Shown in pieces: positions 1 through 7,704 of a DNA stretch of 16,158 bases. A model generated the notes under the pieces. The model searched no databases. It saw only the letters and a list, made by a program, of their open reading frames with translations, and was not told where the DNA came from. The stretch is from Bacteroidales bacterium UBA6340. Its GTDB lineage: Bacteria; Bacteroidota; Bacteroidia; Bacteroidales; Paludibacteraceae. A program made the position numbers and the translations under genes. The stretch spans positions 1 to 16,158 of the forward strand of contig DJSG01000073.1 in NCBI GenBank assembly GCA_002440265.1, written 5' to 3'. The first letter of the stretch is position 1; each line of letters starts with the position of its first letter.

Positions 1-2152
1 CGCCGCGACCGATGAGTTGCTCGGCTCCCTTGGCATCGAGGACGGTGCGGGAGTCGATGACGGACTGCGTGCGCAGCGCGATGCGGGTCGGGATATTCGC
101 CTTGATGACACCCGTGACGATGTTCACGGACGGGCGCTGGGTGGCGAGAATCATGTGCATACCCACGGCGCGCGCCTTCTGCGTGATGCGGGCGATGGGG
201 GTCTCCACCTGCTTGCCCGCCTGCATGATAAAGTCACCGTACTCGTCGATAACTATCACAATATAAGGCAGATAGCGGTGATGTAGCGCGTCCGCCACGA
301 GTTTTTCGGGGTTCAGACGGCGCTTGACAAACTTGTCGTTGTAGTCCTCGAGGTTGCGTACTCCGGCGTCCATGAGCAGTTTGTAGCGGTTCTCCATCTC
401 GATGACGAGGGAGTTGAGCGTGTTGATGACCTTGTCGCAGTCGGTGATGATGATGTCCTTCTCCTCCACATCGGGCATGGCGGCGAGGTAGTGGCGGTAG
501 AGTTCCTTGTAGGGCGAGAACTCGACCATCTTGGGGTCCACCAGCACCAGTTTGAGTTCCGCGGGGTGCTTCTTGTAGAGCAGCGAAGTGAGTATGGCGT
601 TGATAGCCACTGACTTACCCTGACCCGTGGCACCTGCCACCAGCAAGTGCGGCGTCTTGGCGAGGTCGAAGAGGAAGACCTCGTTGGTGATGGTGCGGCC
701 GATGGCGATGGGCAGGCGCATCTTCTGCTCGTCCTGAAAGCGTTTGGACGCTATCACCGAGTGCATGCTCACGGTTTGCGGCTTTTCGTTGGGCACCTCG
801 ATGCCGATGGTCCCCTTGCCCGGCATGGGGGCGATGATACGGATGCCCGTGGCGGACAGCGAGAGCATGATATCATTCTCAAGGTTGGCTATCTTCGATA
901 TCTTGATGCCCGCCTTGGGGACTAACTCGTAGAGCGTGACGGTCGGTCCGACGGTGGCTTTGATGCTGTCTATCTCGATGCCGAAGTTGCGCAGGGTGGT
1001 CACGATGCGGTTGGCATTCGCCTGCTGCTCGTCCTGGTTGATGACGGGCGCGGTCTCGTTGTCATAGACCTTGAGGAGGTTCAGCGGCGGGAAATGGTAG
1101 TTCTCAAGGTCCTTGCGCGGGTCGTAGGGACCGAGTTTATGCAGCAGAAAATCAGGGTCTTGCTCGCTGAGTTCCACGTCTTGCGGCTCTTCGATGTCGA
1201 GGGGAGCATCGCCCGTCTCGTCTTCAGGCTCCGGCTCGGAAAACTCTTCCGGAAGGTCATCTGGCGTGTGCGTATTCTCAATGGTGACGGTAATCTCGCC
1301 CGTGGGAGCGGTATCCGCAACGGAATTTTCTGCATCGGGAATGTCGATGGTAATGGTATTCCCGCTGGTGTCCTCGCCGTTGGGCTCTATATGTATCTCA
1401 ATAGGAGCGTCGTCTGTATCTTCCTGAACATCATCACTTTCCTGCTCTTCTTGGGGTTTCGGCTTACGCGCAAAGAGATGCTTGCACCATTGCCCGAAAC
1501 GGCGGCAGTTGTCCACAAAATGACGGTCGATGACGATGAGGAATATCACGAGGACAACCACCAGAATGAGCAGAAGTCCCAGCCATTGGATGTAGGAGGT
1601 CGCCCACTCGGAGATGATTTGACCGTGCGCACCGCCCCAGCGGAAGAACGAACCGATGCCCGTCATCTGCTGTGCAAACCCGAGAACGATAGAACCCCAA
1701 AACATGCCGAACAACGTGATAAACAGCACTTTCCACCCCTTTATCGGGAACTCGTACAGCAACCTCACCGCATATACGCCCAATGCCAGAATGGGCAGAA
1801 TGACAACAATGCCGAAGGCTCCGTCTATCAACCCCCGTGAAATCACCGCCCCGGGAAGCCCCAATGCGTTGGTGATGCCCGCACGCATCGCGCGGCGGTC
1901 GGCGGCATGCTCGATGATAGAGTAGTCGTTGGCACCTGTGAAGAAGAAACTGATATAGGCGATAAGCAGCATCAACGCCACAGCCAACAGCACGATGCCC
2001 GTTATCAGCCGAAAACGGGTACTGTGAAGGATGTCCGACAGACCTTTGAAAATCTGCTGCAGGTCGAACTTGCGCTCGCGCTCTACGCGGATAGGTTTCG
2101 TATCTGTATCGCCCGCAGTGGTGCGGGTTGGCTTGGTGATTCGTTTTGCCAT
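1..2152 (-). CDS. ftsK: DNA translocase FtsK/SpoIIIE family, partial (3' end beyond left edge)
   Basis: FtsK is a membrane-anchored, ATP-driven DNA pump that clears and sorts chromosome ends at the division septum. The frame is open from an ATG at 2152 to the left edge, giving about 717 residues. There are four N-terminal membrane segments (roughly residues 47-72, 108-132, 140-160, 188-210), then an acidic linker (about 225-330), then the motor. Walker A is GATGQGKSV with the lysine at residue 513; Walker B is YIVIVIDEYGD with Asp636. The last visible residues (SRTVLDAKGAEQLIGRG) match the conserved FtsK block after Walker B. The end of the motor and the DNA-reading gamma winged helix lie outside the window. 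The start follows a good promoter by about 25 bases. Family identity is certain. Confidence 0.97.
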   Translation of the reverse strand, partial: MAKRITKPTRTTAGDTDTKPIRVERERKFDLQQIFKGLSDILHSTRFRLITGIVLLAVALMLLIAYISFFFTGANDYSIIEHAADRRAMRAGITNALGLPGAVISRGLIDGAFGIVVILPILALGVYAVRLLYEFPIKGWKVLFITLFGMFWGSIVLGFAQQMTGIGSFFRWGGAHGQIISEWATSYIQWLGLLLILVVVLVIFLIVIDRHFVDNCRRFGQWCKHLFARKPKPQEEQESDDVQEDTDDAPIEIHIEPNGEDTSGNTITIDIPDAENSVADTAPTGEITVTIENTHTPDDLPEEFSEPEPEDETGDAPLDIEEPQDVELSEQDPDFLLHKLGPYDPRKDLENYHFPPLNLLKVYDNETAPVINQDEQQANANRIVTTLRNFGIEIDSIKATVGPTVTLYELVPKAGIKISKIANLENDIMLSLSATGIRIIAPMPGKGTIGIEVPNEKPQTVSMHSVIASKRFQDEQKMRLPIAIGRTITNEVFLFDLAKTPHLLVAGATGQGKSVAINAILTSLLYKKHPAELKLVLVDPKMVEFSPYKELYRHYLAAMPDVEEKDIIITDCDKVINTLNSLVIEMENRYKLLMDAGVRNLEDYNDKFVKRRLNPEKLVADALHHRYLPYIVIVIDEYGDFIMQAGKQVETPIARITQKARAVGMHMILATQRPSVNIVTGVIKANIPTRIALRTQSVIDSRTVLDAKGAEQLIGRG

Positions 2153-2182
2153 ATGCAGTCAATGGAAATTGGTTTTAGCCTG

Positions 2183-2213
2183 CAAAGATACTGTTTTCTT
2201 CTGATTTTTGCAA
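2183..2213 (-). promoter_or_regulatory. Bacteroidetes-type promoter for ftsK
   Basis: On the minus strand TTG (2213-2211) is followed by a 20-base spacer and TATCTTTG (2190-2183). This fits the Bacteroidetes housekeeping promoter (-33 TTG, -7 TAnnTTTG). Transcription would start near 2176, leaving a leader of about 24 bases before the ftsK ATG. Confidence 0.8.
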
Positions 2214-2280
2214 CGCCACCTCGATTTTTCCATAGCAACCAGAACCTAAATGCCACTTCTCTCCCTGGATGCGGATGACC

Positions 2281-2295
2281 TGCGGAGTCTCCGCA
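2281..2295. repeat. Short perfect inverted repeat
   Basis: TGCGGAG-T-CTCCGCA is a 7-base-pair inverted repeat around one central base, 21 bases from palindromic repeat copy A. It lies about 70 bases upstream of the ftsK -33 box. It could be part of a larger composite repeat or an operator; nothing in the sequence decides. Confidence 0.5.
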
Positions 2296-2308
2296 AGTCC
2301 GAGGACGT

Positions 2309-2336
2309 GCCATGGACGCGGACGCCTCGTCCGCGG
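2309..2336 (-). repeat. Dispersed palindromic repeat, copy A
   Basis: A 28-base element with a perfect 8-base-pair palindromic core at 2317-2335 (CGCGGACG, three-base loop, CGTCCGCG). Read on the minus strand it matches 23 of 28 bases at 9113-9140. The core stem differs by a compensated A-T to G-C change, so the palindrome is kept. It sits in the gap upstream of ftsK, beside a second short perfect palindrome at 2281-2295. Confidence 0.7.
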
Positions 2337-2482
2337 GCGGTTTGGCACAAACTGGATGACGATGCTACGCACTTGGGAGACGATGCGTCCCGCGTCGTTT
2401 AGTACGAAAATAATTGTACTATACGTTGGGGAACCTAAAGCGCAATCTTAAAATATCTAACACTTACATACCACAGGAATTT

Positions 2483-2510
2483 CCCGAGAGAACTCCGAGA
2501 GAACCTCGGG
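2483..2510 (-). repeat. 11-bp tandem pair within an inverted repeat, possible 3' hairpin of the operon
   Basis: CCGAGAGAAC plus one base occurs twice in tandem (2484-2494 and 2495-2505). The outer edges CCCGAG and CTCGGG (2483-2488, 2505-2510) can pair, and the inner copy offers a competing partner. It lies about 90 bases past the stop of the histidine kinase gene. It could be a weak transcription end, but there is no clean U run, so a terminator call is only tentative. Confidence 0.35.
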
Positions 2511-2601
2511 TAATCATCTTTCCATTCAGGGTGAATAATCCACAGAATGTTAAATTATTATAATGCGCCAATCCCCACAGAACACCATCTTGTTGCAGAA
2601 A

Positions 2602-3414
2602 TCAGTTGGTGTCCTGTTTGGCTATGACGCGGCGGGCGAGGGAGAAGCGGAACTCCATCCCTCCTTCTGGACGATTGAGAGCGGTGATAGTACCGCCGTG
2701 AAACTGTACGGCGTGCTTCACTATGGATAGCCCCAGACCCGTGCCGCCCGCATTACGGCTACGACCTTTGTCCACTCGATAGAAACGCTCGAAAAGGTGA
2801 GGCAGACTCTCGGGAGGAACTCCGGGACCGTTGTCCTTGATTGAGAAATAGATATGCTCCATATCCTGACCGGTGCAGTCCACGGACACATGCGTGCCCT
2901 GACCGCCGTAAGTGAGAGCATTGTCCACGATATTGCGGAAGATAGAGTACAGCAGCGTATAGTTGCCCGAGATGATGAGGTGCTGCGGCACATGGTAGGT
3001 GATGGTTGCACCCAATTGCTCGGCACGGATAGAGACATCCTCAATCACATTCTTGACCACTGCATACAGTTCTATCTCCAAACGGTTATAGAGTTCGGCT
3101 TGGGTGTCAAGTTTGTTGATGGTGGAAATATCCTCAACTAAGTTGCTCAGCCGCCCCGCCTGTTGGTAAGCGCGCTCCAGAAACTGATGACGCTGTTCTT
3201 CCGGCATCTCGGGGTGCATAAGAATGGTCTCCAATGCGCCGCGAATACTGGTCACAGGAGTCTTGAGTTCGTGCGATATGTTCTGGGTCAGCGACAGGCG
3301 TTGCTGCTCACGCGCCTGCATCACACGACGCTGCATCCAATAGCGATATGTGATGATACTGAGAACGATGATAACTGCTACGGCAAGGATAATCCAAATA
3401 TAGATTGCTTTCAT
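2602..3414 (-). CDS. Sensor histidine kinase without a periplasmic sensor domain
   Basis: 270 residues. One membrane segment lies almost at the N-terminus (about residues 4-26) and is followed directly by the dimerisation/phospho-acceptor helix NISHELKTPVTSIRG with His48. The ATPase domain has the N box (NIVDNALTYGG, about 161-171), G1 DNGPGVP (194-200), F box LFERFY (207-212) and G2 GGTGLGLS (223-230). All catalytic motifs are intact. PhoR-like kinases usually carry HAMP, PAS or extracytoplasmic sensor regions; here only about 20 residues separate the membrane from His48. The gene begins 9 bases after the response regulator stop, so it is the last gene of the operon and the evident partner of that regulator. 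It may take its input from a partner membrane protein; that is inference. Confidence 0.93.
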   Translation of the reverse strand: MKAIYIWIILAVAVIIVLSIITYRYWMQRRVMQAREQQRLSLTQNISHELKTPVTSIRGALETILMHPEMPEEQRHQFLERAYQQAGRLSNLVEDISTINKLDTQAELYNRLEIELYAVVKNVIEDVSIRAEQLGATITYHVPQHLIISGNYTLLYSIFRNIVDNALTYGGQGTHVSVDCTGQDMEHIYFSIKDNGPGVPPESLPHLFERFYRVDKGRSRNAGGTGLGLSIVKHAVQFHGGTITALNRPEGGMEFRFSLARRVIAKQDTN

Positions 3415-3423
3415 AAGTGTTGT

Positions 3424-4104
3424 TTATTGTTTGTTCCACATATATCCGTACCCGGATTTCGTCACAATATGCGTGCCATATTGCCCCAATTTGCGGCGAA
3501 GATGGGTGATATGTACATCAACTGTGCGCTCCAGAACGTAACTGCCCCCGTCTGCCCAGATGGTGGCAAGCAAATCCTGACGAGAGAATATCTTACCCGC
3601 GTGACTGATAAGGTAGTACAGCAACTCAAATTCCTTGCGGGTAACAGGCACCTGAGTACCGTCCACACTGAGGGAACGGTCGTGGAGATTCAGACTCACC
3701 CCCTCGAATGTAAGCAGGTCGGGGTCGGCTTTCGCAGTGGAAGTGCGCTTGAGCACTGCTGCCACACGGGCAATAACCTCCTGAATATGAAAGGGCTTGG
3801 CAATGTAATCATCGGCTCCCAATGAGAACCCTTTCAGCACACTGGTCTCGTCGCCTAAAGCAGTGAGGAAGATAATAGGCATCGTGAGCATATTGTGGTC
3901 GCGCATATAGGCAACCAGTTCAGTGCCCGACATGCCGTCCATCATGATGTCAAGAAGCAGCAGGTTCGGGGATTGGGTCATGATGATTGGCAGGGCTTCC
4001 TCGGCGGAATGTGCTGTGAACACCTCGTAGCCCGCTTGGCGAAGGCTATAGGACAGAATCATACAGATGTCGTCCTCATCATCGATAATAAGAATACGTT
4101 GCAT
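3424..4104 (-). CDS. Response regulator, OmpR/PhoB family
   Basis: 226 residues. The receiver domain (1-120) has the acidic pocket DDED (8-11), phospho-acceptor Asp52 (LLLLDIMMDG), Thr81 and Lys103 (AKPF), so it should be phosphorylated normally. The C-terminal winged helix (about 128-224) carries the family signature PVTRKEFELLYYL and ends with ERTVDVHITHLRRKL and the wing GYGYMW. It should bind direct-repeat DNA sites as a dimer when phosphorylated. It is encoded 9 bases upstream of the histidine kinase and 18 bases after the BASS-type transporter. Its targets are unknown; the repeat array in front of the operon at 7547-7578 is a candidate for autoregulation. Confidence 0.95.
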   Translation of the reverse strand: MQRILIIDDEDDICMILSYSLRQAGYEVFTAHSAEEALPIIMTQSPNLLLLDIMMDGMSGTELVAYMRDHNMLTMPIIFLTALGDETSVLKGFSLGADDYIAKPFHIQEVIARVAAVLKRTSTAKADPDLLTFEGVSLNLHDRSLSVDGTQVPVTRKEFELLYYLISHAGKIFSRQDLLATIWADGGSYVLERTVDVHITHLRRKLGQYGTHIVTKSGYGYMWNKQ

Positions 4105-4122
4105 AAGTACCGGATGAATAGA

Positions 4123-5190
4123 TTATGGTTTACCCTCGCGGCCGTGCTTGGCTGCGATGACAAGTTGAATGGAGTTGATCAGGTTCTGCCAGATGATATA
4201 GGCGGCAGGTCCTATTGCTGACATGGGTTGCAGGTAGGTCTGTGCCATCCACACACCGAGGGTGGTATTCTTCTGCCCGAATGCCTGACCGGCTGTGATG
4301 CGGCTGACCTGCGGCATGGTATAATTGGCGGCCTCCGGATTAATGAGTACATCGTGGTAGTCCTCGCCGCGATTGGGAGCGGGAAAACGATTGCCTATCC
4401 ATCTGCCCAACTCAAACTGCAGAATGAACGTCAGCAGGGCACCGATGCAGAGCACGAGCACCGTCCACCAATTATAGTGCTGGGTGACAAGCGTATAGGT
4501 AAGGTCTGCCATGAGCAGGACAAGGGTCGCTGCCCATAAGTAGAAAGGCATAGATGCCCATGTGCGGGTGAGAGCAAAAGTCTTGTCTGTTCCGAGGCGG
4601 CGTTGGCAGATGTTATAGCCTATACGCAGCAGCCATGCGGCAAGGAATGGTCCCAGCAGTAGCGGACCTACCTTGCAGAGTATCAGCCAACTGGCTTCGG
4701 CAAAGTGTATGCCGGACGTGGGATTGACAACGGGAAAAAAAGCGGGAACAACGATTGCCGTAGCGATATTGCTGAGCAAGGTGAAGGTGGTGAGGTTCTG
4801 TATGCTGCCTCCTAACTTGCCTGCGATAATGGGTGCCGCTGTGGCAGTGGGCATGATGATACAAACCATAATGCCCTGTGTGATGATGGCAATGTCGCTA
4901 TCCGTGATGTTCCATACCGTGGCGAGTGCCTGAAGAGCATACAGTAGTCCGTAGTACGTAGCGGCAGTGAGTGCCACCTGCACGACAAGCACTATCCAAT
5001 GCCACGCATGCAAGCGTAAATCCAATGGGTTAACCTTGCAGAATGTGAAGAACAGCATAAGGAATATCAGCGGTGGAAGCATCCATGTCAGGTGTCTGAA
5101 CCACGGATAACCCGCTGCACCGATCAGCATGGCAAGGACCAATGCGTTACGCTCGATAAAAGCCTTGACGGCATTTGCTTTGGAATACAT
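4123..5190 (-). CDS. BASS/SBF-like membrane transporter (bile acid:Na+ symporter superfamily)
   Basis: 355 residues and strongly hydrophobic, with about nine or ten membrane helices. Two regions carry the family look: GKLGGSIQNLTTFTLLSNIATAIVVP (about 124-149, the crossed helix near the sodium sites) and GQKNTTLGVWMAQ (305-317), followed by PAAYIIWQNLINSIQL near the end. The superfamily usually moves organic anions with sodium, but the bacterial substrates are diverse, so bile acid cannot be assumed. A polar stretch at about 266-300 lies between late helices. The gene starts 13 bases after the Smr protein stop and is followed by the response regulator, which suggests a solute taken up or exported under control of the two-component pair. 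Confidence 0.82.
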   Translation of the reverse strand: MYSKANAVKAFIERNALVLAMLIGAAGYPWFRHLTWMLPPLIFLMLFFTFCKVNPLDLRLHAWHWIVLVVQVALTAATYYGLLYALQALATVWNITDSDIAIITQGIMVCIIMPTATAAPIIAGKLGGSIQNLTTFTLLSNIATAIVVPAFFPVVNPTSGIHFAEASWLILCKVGPLLLGPFLAAWLLRIGYNICQRRLGTDKTFALTRTWASMPFYLWAATLVLLMADLTYTLVTQHYNWWTVLVLCIGALLTFILQFELGRWIGNRFPAPNRGEDYHDVLINPEAANYTMPQVSRITAGQAFGQKNTTLGVWMAQTYLQPMSAIGPAAYIIWQNLINSIQLVIAAKHGREGKP

Positions 5191-5203
5191 ACAATATACT
5201 CAG

Positions 5204-5788
5204 TTATTTGATAATCACCATAGTAGCACCAAATCCGTACTGTGCAAAGGAGGCGTCTTGGTATTCACACGAGGAGTAGTGCTGTCGCAGTTCGGAAGCA
5301 ATAGCCGCCTTCAGGATACCCTCTCCGCGCCCGTGAATAAAGACAATTTTCTTGCCTTTGTAGCGGATATTGTCCCGCATGGTACGGCGGAAAACATCCA
5401 TCTGCAGGTGGAGCATCTCCCCACGCTCCATCTGTTGCCAATTGTCGGCAATGGCACTGATGTGCAGGTCTGTCTCCATGATATCCTCTTTCTTTGCCTC
5501 TTTCTTGCCCTTGGCACGACGCTCGATGGCAGAAGGAATGGCGGCAGTACCTGCTGCTTTGGTCTGCATATCGCGAGGGGTAGGGGATACCTCCTTTTGG
5601 GCAGCGGCAGCCTGTCTGACCTGTGCCGTTACAACAACCTGCGAGAGGGGCGTGGGTATCTCGAAACCGTCCTCGTCTTCTACATATATGAGACGTCGGG
5701 CAGCATCAATGCGTGCTACACGACCGCCGCCTACAGAATCAAGGAAACGGACCTCGTCACCAATGTGTATGTCTTCTATTTGTTGCAT
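5204..5788 (-). CDS. Smr-domain protein, short DUF2027-like form
   Basis: 194 residues, soluble. The N-terminus (1-53: IGDEVRFLDSVGGGRVARI...DGFEIPTPLSQVVV) matches the small beta-barrel found at the start of Bacteroidetes DUF2027 proteins. The C-terminus is an Smr domain: DLHI (107-110), IHGRGEGILKAAI (151-163) and YGFGATMV (184-191). Smr domains are generally nucleases or nucleic-acid-binding modules. From memory, full DUF2027 proteins have a large middle domain of well over 100 residues. Here only a low-complexity Ala/Lys-rich linker (about 56-105) joins the ends. Spacing of 23 and 13 bases to its neighbours puts it inside the transporter operon. Its role there is unknown. Confidence 0.85.
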   Translation of the reverse strand: MQQIEDIHIGDEVRFLDSVGGGRVARIDAARRLIYVEDEDGFEIPTPLSQVVVTAQVRQAAAAQKEVSPTPRDMQTKAAGTAAIPSAIERRAKGKKEAKKEDIMETDLHISAIADNWQQMERGEMLHLQMDVFRRTMRDNIRYKGKKIVFIHGRGEGILKAAIASELRQHYSSCEYQDASFAQYGFGATMVIIK

Positions 5789-5811
5789 AGTATATATTGT
5801 GTGGAATGTCT

Positions 5812-7500
5812 TTAGTTGCCGGTGAGGGTGCGGATGGATTTGCCGACGTTGATGAGGTGGTCGGCGATACGCTCGGAATCGGAAGCCAATTCCTGGTACT
5901 GGGCACCGACATTGGCTGAATATACCCCGTCCGTCAAACGGCGAAGGTGCTGCTTCTCCATGTTCTCCGTCAGGTTGTCCACCTCGTCCTCGTGCGCATT
6001 GGCTTCGTCCAACGCCTTGAAGTCCTTCTCCATGTACGCCTTCATCACAAACTGATATACGGAGAAAATTGCTTCGCGCATCTGCTCGATTTCGTCCAAG
6101 GTCTCGCCCGTGAAGGCTTCACCCGACTTATGCAAATCTTCAGCGTACTCGGTGATATTGACCGCATAATCGCCAATGCGCTCCAAGTCTCCGACAGAAC
6201 GTATGGCAGTAGCCAGGTAACGATGGTCTTCCTCGCTGACAGGCAAGTTGTTGAGCCGCACAATGTACGGGATAAGGGAGCGGTTGAGGTAGTTGAGTTG
6301 AGCCTCGTTGGCGCGGAACTCGTCCATCTGGCAGAAGTCGAGGCGCGAGATAGTGTAGATGGCGATGTCGTAGTTGTGCATAGCGACTGCCGCCATGTGT
6401 TCAATCTCCAACTGCACCTGATGCACCGCGATAATCGGTGTGCGGAGCATCTTGTCGTCCACAAAATAGAAGTGCGGTTGTGCGGCTTGCCCATTGGCAG
6501 CGTCGCGCGAGTCGGGGATAATATGGCAGACAAGGCGTACCAAGTAGTCGGTGAGCGGCAGGATAATGAGTACCGTCGTCACATTAAAGAACGTGTGAAA
6601 CAATGCCAACTGGAACTGCGGCACACCCGGGAAAAGGTCCTCGAAGATAGTTCCGAAGCCGAATGTGCCGGACGAGGCAAGGTACATGATACCCGCTGCA
6701 CACATGAAGACGATGACACCGAAACAGTTGAAAAACAAGTGTATAAGGGCAGTTCGTTTGGCATTGGTTCCACTGGTCATACCTGCGATAATCGCCACGA
6801 CGCATGAGCCGATGTTGGAACCCATAGTAAGGAAGATGCCCTGGTTGAGCGTGATAAGACCCGTAACCACCATCGTGATGGCGATAGAGGTTACGACCGA
6901 TGAGGACTGTATGATGGCGGTGAGGACTGCACCGAGCATGACGAGCAGCAGCGCATTGTCCACGCCGGCAAGGTAGAGACGTACCTCTTCCATCTCCGCA
7001 AATGACTTCATAGAACTCTCCATGATACTCAAGCCGACGAAGAGCATACCGAATCCGGTGATGATGCCGCCCCACGTCTTGGCATTGTCGTTCTTGGAGA
7101 AGAGTCCGATTAATGCGCCGATACCCGTGAGGGCTGCGAAGATAGTCGTGGTGGATATGCCGCCGCCTCCGCTGAGACCCATGGCTACGATAAGGGCGGT
7201 TACCGTGGTACCTATGTTGGCACCGTAGATGACCGTGGCAGCCTGCGCGAGGGACATAATGCCGACATTCACGAAGCCTATGACCATGACCGTGGTGGCA
7301 CCCGACGACTGTATCGCCGCCGTGCCCAAAGCACCGATACCGACCCCGATAAGGCGGCTGTTGGATACCTTGGAGAACAGGCTTTTGAGGCGCGAACTGC
7401 TCGCAGTCTCAAGGTTGGAGGACATCATCTGGCAGGCAACGAGAAAGATACCGATACCTGCAATAAGGGTGAGAATGGCTGTGAGTGCGTTTAAGAACAT
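5812..7500 (-). CDS. Na+/phosphate cotransporter family protein with C-terminal PhoU-like domain
   Basis: 562 residues. The membrane part (1 to about 330) has the two inverted Na/Pi-cotransporter repeats. Their signatures are QSSGATT (64-70) with GANIGTT (93-99), and QSSSVVT (198-204) with GSNIGSC (227-233). The first QSS motif has Gly where Ser is commoner. A helical cytoplasmic region (about 350-560) looks like PhoU, with four-helix repeats, ISRLDFCQMDEFRAN and ERIGDYAVNITEYAEDL, and the end DSERIADHLINVGKSI. Homologues import inorganic phosphate with sodium. It is the first gene of a five-gene run with gaps of 9-23 bases. I found no perfect TTG/TAnnTTTG promoter upstream, but a palindrome/direct-repeat array sits 47-78 bases before the start. 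Confidence 0.93.
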   Translation of the reverse strand: MFLNALTAILTLIAGIGIFLVACQMMSSNLETASSSRLKSLFSKVSNSRLIGVGIGALGTAAIQSSGATTVMVIGFVNVGIMSLAQAATVIYGANIGTTVTALIVAMGLSGGGGISTTTIFAALTGIGALIGLFSKNDNAKTWGGIITGFGMLFVGLSIMESSMKSFAEMEEVRLYLAGVDNALLLVMLGAVLTAIIQSSSVVTSIAITMVVTGLITLNQGIFLTMGSNIGSCVVAIIAGMTSGTNAKRTALIHLFFNCFGVIVFMCAAGIMYLASSGTFGFGTIFEDLFPGVPQFQLALFHTFFNVTTVLIILPLTDYLVRLVCHIIPDSRDAANGQAAQPHFYFVDDKMLRTPIIAVHQVQLEIEHMAAVAMHNYDIAIYTISRLDFCQMDEFRANEAQLNYLNRSLIPYIVRLNNLPVSEEDHRYLATAIRSVGDLERIGDYAVNITEYAEDLHKSGEAFTGETLDEIEQMREAIFSVYQFVMKAYMEKDFKALDEANAHEDEVDNLTENMEKQHLRRLTDGVYSANVGAQYQELASDSERIADHLINVGKSIRTLTGN

Positions 7501-7546
7501 GACAGATGTTAAAAATGATTATTGTATCGGGTTCGTATAGGTGGCG

Positions 7547-7578
7547 TATCCCTTGCGCAAGGGTTGCTTATCCCTTGC
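7547..7578. promoter_or_regulatory. Candidate operator array upstream of the transporter operon
   Basis: TATCCCTTGC occurs twice (7547-7556 and 7569-7578) with starts 22 bases apart, which is two helical turns. The first copy also forms a perfect 14-base palindrome CCCTTGCGCAAGGG (7550-7563). The array lies just upstream of the cotransporter start at 7500, where a regulator would act. OmpR/PhoB-type regulators favour direct half-sites on one helix face, so the operon's own response regulator is a reasonable candidate. Function is inferred only. Confidence 0.45.
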
Positions 7579-7622
7579 TGTTTGACACGAGATTGCCTTG
7601 ATTAATACATATAAATATATAG

Positions 7623-7696
7623 AACATTAATTACCGTGTGATTAGCCATTAATTATTTTGCTATAAAACATTAATTACCATATAATTAGCCATTAA
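7623..7696. repeat. Pair of 30-bp imperfect direct repeats
   Basis: The 30-base copies at 7623-7652 and 7667-7696 differ at three positions, all G in the first copy and A in the second. They start 44 bases apart (four helical turns), and each contains ATTAATTACC and ATTAGCCATTAA. They fill most of the AT-rich gap between the lipoprotein stop (7705) and the operator array. They could be regulatory or remnants of a short dispersed repeat. Confidence 0.7.
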
Positions 7697-7704
7697 GCAT
7701 GGGG

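Larger units (their letters stand above)
2214..2601. other. Gene-free gap between the ftsK promoter and the histidine kinase gene
   Basis: No convincing gene is visible on either strand. The ftsK side is GC-rich and palindromic (2281-2336). From about 2400 to 2600 it is AT-rich and forms the 3' flank of the histidine kinase operon. A short minus-strand frame at 2175-2372 runs straight through the palindromic repeat and the promoter and is judged not to be coding. Three similar CCACAG(G)AA words occur, near 2471, 2540 and 2576, without clear meaning. Confidence 0.6.

Noticed and set aside
1094..1840. 248-residue plus-strand open frame opposite ftsK
   Set aside because: It is antisense to the FtsK linker and membrane region, with no domain signature and no promoter.
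2175..2372. 65-residue minus-strand open frame upstream of ftsK
   Set aside because: It passes through the palindromic repeat and the ftsK promoter, with no recognisable domain.
2535..2545. DnaA-box-like words (TAATCCACA here; ATATCCACA near 14118)
   Set aside because: Each has a mismatch to TTATCCACA, they are isolated, and there is no cluster or AT-rich unwinding region, so no origin is claimed.
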